Below, piece by piece: positions 62,303 through 64,000 of a DNA stretch of 64,000 nucleotides. Below the pieces are notes generated by a model, which saw nothing but the letters and a program-made list of their open reading frames with translations, did not search any database and was not told the DNA's origin. Numbering within the stretch: the first letter of the stretch is position 1; every line of letters starts with the position of its first letter. Location of the stretch: contig CAITNS010000048.1 of NCBI GenBank assembly GCA_903893815.1, forward strand, positions 1-64,000, read 5' to 3'. The translations under genes were made by a program, and so were the position numbers. Source of the stretch: an uncultured Bacteroidota bacterium (GTDB taxonomy: Bacteria; Bacteroidota; Bacteroidia; B-17B0; Aurantibacillaceae).

Positions 62303-63496
62303 ATGAAAACAATCGACAGTTTAAATTTTGAAAACAAACGCGCTTTAATTCGTGTAGATTTTAATGTACCATTAAATGATGCTTTTGAAGTAACAGATGA
62401 TACTCGTATTAGAGCAGCGGCCCCTACCATTAAACAAATTTTGGAAAAAGGAGGCAGTGTTATTTTAATGTCCCATTTAGGTCGCCCAAAAGAAGGACCA
62501 ACTAATAAATATTCATTAAAACATATTGTTAGTACCGTTAGTAAATTAACTGGAGCAGAGGTTATGTTTGCAGATGATTGCGTTGGTGCAGATGCTTTTG
62601 CAAAATCGGCGGCCTTAAAGCCAGGGCAAGTGTTATTATTAGAAAATTTGCGTTTTTATAAAGAAGAAGAAAAAGGCGATGTTGCTTTTGCTGAAAAATT
62701 AAGTAAGCAAGGAGATATTTATGTAAACGACGCTTTTGGAACCGCTCACCGTGCGCATGCATCAACGGCAGTGATTGCACAGTTTTTTGCAGCAGATGCT
62801 AAATGCTTTGGTTATGTGATGGCAGGTGAAGTGGCGAGTATTGATAAAGTAATTAACGGGGCAGAAGAACCATTTACGGCTATTGTTGGCGGCGCTAAAG
62901 TGAGTGATAAAATTTTAATAATCGAGCAATTAATGAACAAAGCCAACAATATTTTAATTGGTGGTGGCATGGCTTTTACCTTTGTAAAAGCGATGGGTGG
63001 AACGATTGGTAAGTCGTTATGCGAAGACGATAAATTAGAGTTAGCAAAAGAGTTATTAGTAAAAGCAAAAGCAAGAGGGGTGAATTTATATATTCCTACA
63101 GATGCTGTGATTGCCGATAATTTCGCTAATGACGCTAACATCAAAGAAAGCAATATAAATTCTATTCCTGATGGTTGGATGGGATTAGACATAAGTGGCG
63201 AAACTGTTAAAACCTATAGCGATGTGATTAAAAACTCTAAAACCATTTTATGGAATGGACCAATGGGGGTTTTTGAAATGAGCAGCTTTGAAAATGGAAC
63301 CAAGCAAGTGGCATTAGCTATTGCCGAAGCAACAAAAAACGGCGCTTTTTCTTTAATAGGTGGCGGAGATAGTGTAGCTGCAATCAACAAATACCATCTA
63401 GCAGAGCAGGTGAGCTATGTGAGTACTGGTGGAGGAGCCTTGTTAGAGTACATTGAGCAAGGTAGTTTACCAGGGGTAAGAGCAGTAGAAGCTTAA
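62303..63496 (+). CDS. pgk: Phosphoglycerate kinase
   Basis: The 397-residue protein has the full PGK pattern: '[14 protein letters not shown]' (about 14-27), '[17 protein letters not shown]', '[16 protein letters not shown]', '[11 protein letters not shown]', '[16 protein letters not shown]', '[11 protein letters not shown]', '[12 protein letters not shown]' and '[15 protein letters not shown]'. It makes ATP from 1,3-bisphosphoglycerate in glycolysis and runs backwards in gluconeogenesis, in the cytoplasm. The transaldolase gene follows about 100 bp later with its own promoter. Confidence 0.97.
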   Translation: MKTIDSLNFENKRALIRVDFNVPLNDAFEVTDDTRIRAAAPTIKQILEKGGSVILMSHLGRPKEGPTNKYSLKHIVSTVSKLTGAEVMFADDCVGADAFAKSAALKPGQVLLLENLRFYKEEEKGDVAFAEKLSKQGDIYVNDAFGTAHRAHASTAVIAQFFAADAKCFGYVMAGEVASIDKVINGAEEPFTAIVGGAKVSDKILIIEQLMNKANNILIGGGMAFTFVKAMGGTIGKSLCEDDKLELAKELLVKAKARGVNLYIPTDAVIADNFANDANIKESNINSIPDGWMGLDISGETVKTYSDVIKNSKTILWNGPMGVFEMSSFENGTKQVALAIAEATKNGAFSLIGGGDSVAAINKYHLAEQVSYVSTGGGALLEYIEQGSLPGVRAVEA

Positions 63497-63536
63497 AAAA
63501 CGCTTTAATCACACAATTAGCCGTTAATAAAATTAA

Positions 63537-63567
63537 TTGGGCTTTAAGCTCTTAACACTTATATTTG
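63537..63567 (+). promoter_or_regulatory. Housekeeping promoter of the transaldolase gene
   Basis: TTG (63537-63539), a 20-base spacer and TATATTTG (63560-63567) match the Bacteroidota consensus. The transaldolase ATG is 26 bp downstream. Confidence 0.7.
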
Positions 63568-63593
63568 AACATTACATAAATTAAAAAACAAAC

Positions 63594-64000
63594 ATGGAAT
63601 TATACTTAGATTCAGCAAACCTTAAAGAAATTGAAGAAGGTTTTAAATTAGGATTCTTAAATGGTCTTACAACTACTCCTACCTTCATGCAAAAAGAAGG
63701 GATTACAGATATTGATGGCACTATTGTAAAGTTAAGCAAAATTGTTCCTGTACTTCAAATTGAAGCTTTAGGAAACAGCGCAGAAGAAGTTTTAGCAGAA
63801 GCTGAGCGTCAGTTAGCATTAGGCTTAGACCCAAAGAAAACTGTATTTAAAATTCCTGTATCATTAGAAGGCGTTCGCGCTTGTAAAATGTTACGCGATA
63901 AGGGTTATTTAGTAAATGTACATTTAGTGTATACGTTACAACAAGCTTATATGGCTATGCAAGCTGGTGCAACGTATGTTTGCCCATTAGTTGGTCGTTT
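63594..64000 (+). CDS. tal: Transaldolase (small Fsa/TalC-like subfamily), 3' end outside window
   Basis: The frame opens with MELYLDSANLKEIEEG and runs off the window end after about 135 codons. It shows the family motifs 'GFLNGLTTTPTFMQKEG', 'VFKIPVSLEGVRACKML' (Lys in the K-I-P motif is the Schiff-base candidate) and 'VNVHLVYTLQQAYMAMQAGATYVCPLVGR'. Transaldolases move a three-carbon unit between sugar phosphates in the non-oxidative pentose phosphate pathway; the small subfamily also includes fructose-6-phosphate aldolases. The start is supported by the consensus promoter upstream. Confidence 0.93.
   Translation, partial: MELYLDSANLKEIEEGFKLGFLNGLTTTPTFMQKEGITDIDGTIVKLSKIVPVLQIEALGNSAEEVLAEAERQLALGLDPKKTVFKIPVSLEGVRACKMLRDKGYLVNVHLVYTLQQAYMAMQAGATYVCPLVGR

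Overview
The window is about one third GC. Its gene content points to the phylum Bacteroidota, probably a free-living, aerobically respiring relative of the Flavobacteriales or Chitinophagales. The evidence is: CHU_C-type C-termini and 'YPNP' type A sorting domains of the type IX secretion system (T9SS), a PorP/SprF outer-membrane protein, a TonB plug domain, TPR and propeller histidine kinases, and TTG-N19/20-TAnnTTTG promoters. I cannot name a genus from this sequence.

Left part (1-16.4 kb). It opens inside a large repeat adhesin (1-3102), followed by small genes and a decayed patch (3.1-4.7 kb). A minus-strand block comes next: purple acid phosphatase, Gly-rich surface protein, PhoD-like phosphatase and imelysin/di-haem peroxidase, joined by stop/start overlaps, then PstS-like and MarC genes. 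It lies downstream of a NarL-type two-component pair (13.8-16.4 kb) with a textbook Bacteroidota promoter. This looks like a phosphate scavenging locus whose products are displayed on the cell surface.

Middle (16.6-43.5 kb). RNase R is followed by a propeller histidine kinase and a LytTR response regulator, then mqo, a 236-bp tandem repeat array, an FMN-dependent glutamate synthase-like gene, a membrane/outer-membrane pair, a 3190-residue T9SS protein, a cadherin/CHU_C protein, PorP/SprF and a SpoIIE phosphatase. The most interesting signal is a 9-bp direct repeat with a 21-bp pitch. It occurs three times, always on the plus strand, always 27 bp before a TTG and 93-99 bp before a start codon: ahead of mqo, the membrane pair, and the giant-protein block. 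All three lie just downstream of the LytTR regulator, whose family binds paired 9-bp repeats of this spacing. This suggests a local regulon joining malate oxidation to surface-protein production.

Right part (43.5-64 kb). Housekeeping genes dominate: trmB, a channel-like gene, lgt and a DinB-like gene; pyk and a Fic protein; pepP; sucA/sucB; pgk and the start of a transaldolase. Between them, two ECF sigma factor units flank a barrel-less TonB plug protein. One sigma factor is paired with a TM/TPR protein, the other with an anti-sigma/trypsin-like protease fusion. This is a candidate envelope-sensing cluster. Non-coding curiosities include a GC-rich island at 45.96-46.22 kb. No rRNA, tRNA, CRISPR array, intact insertion sequence or phage gene was seen.
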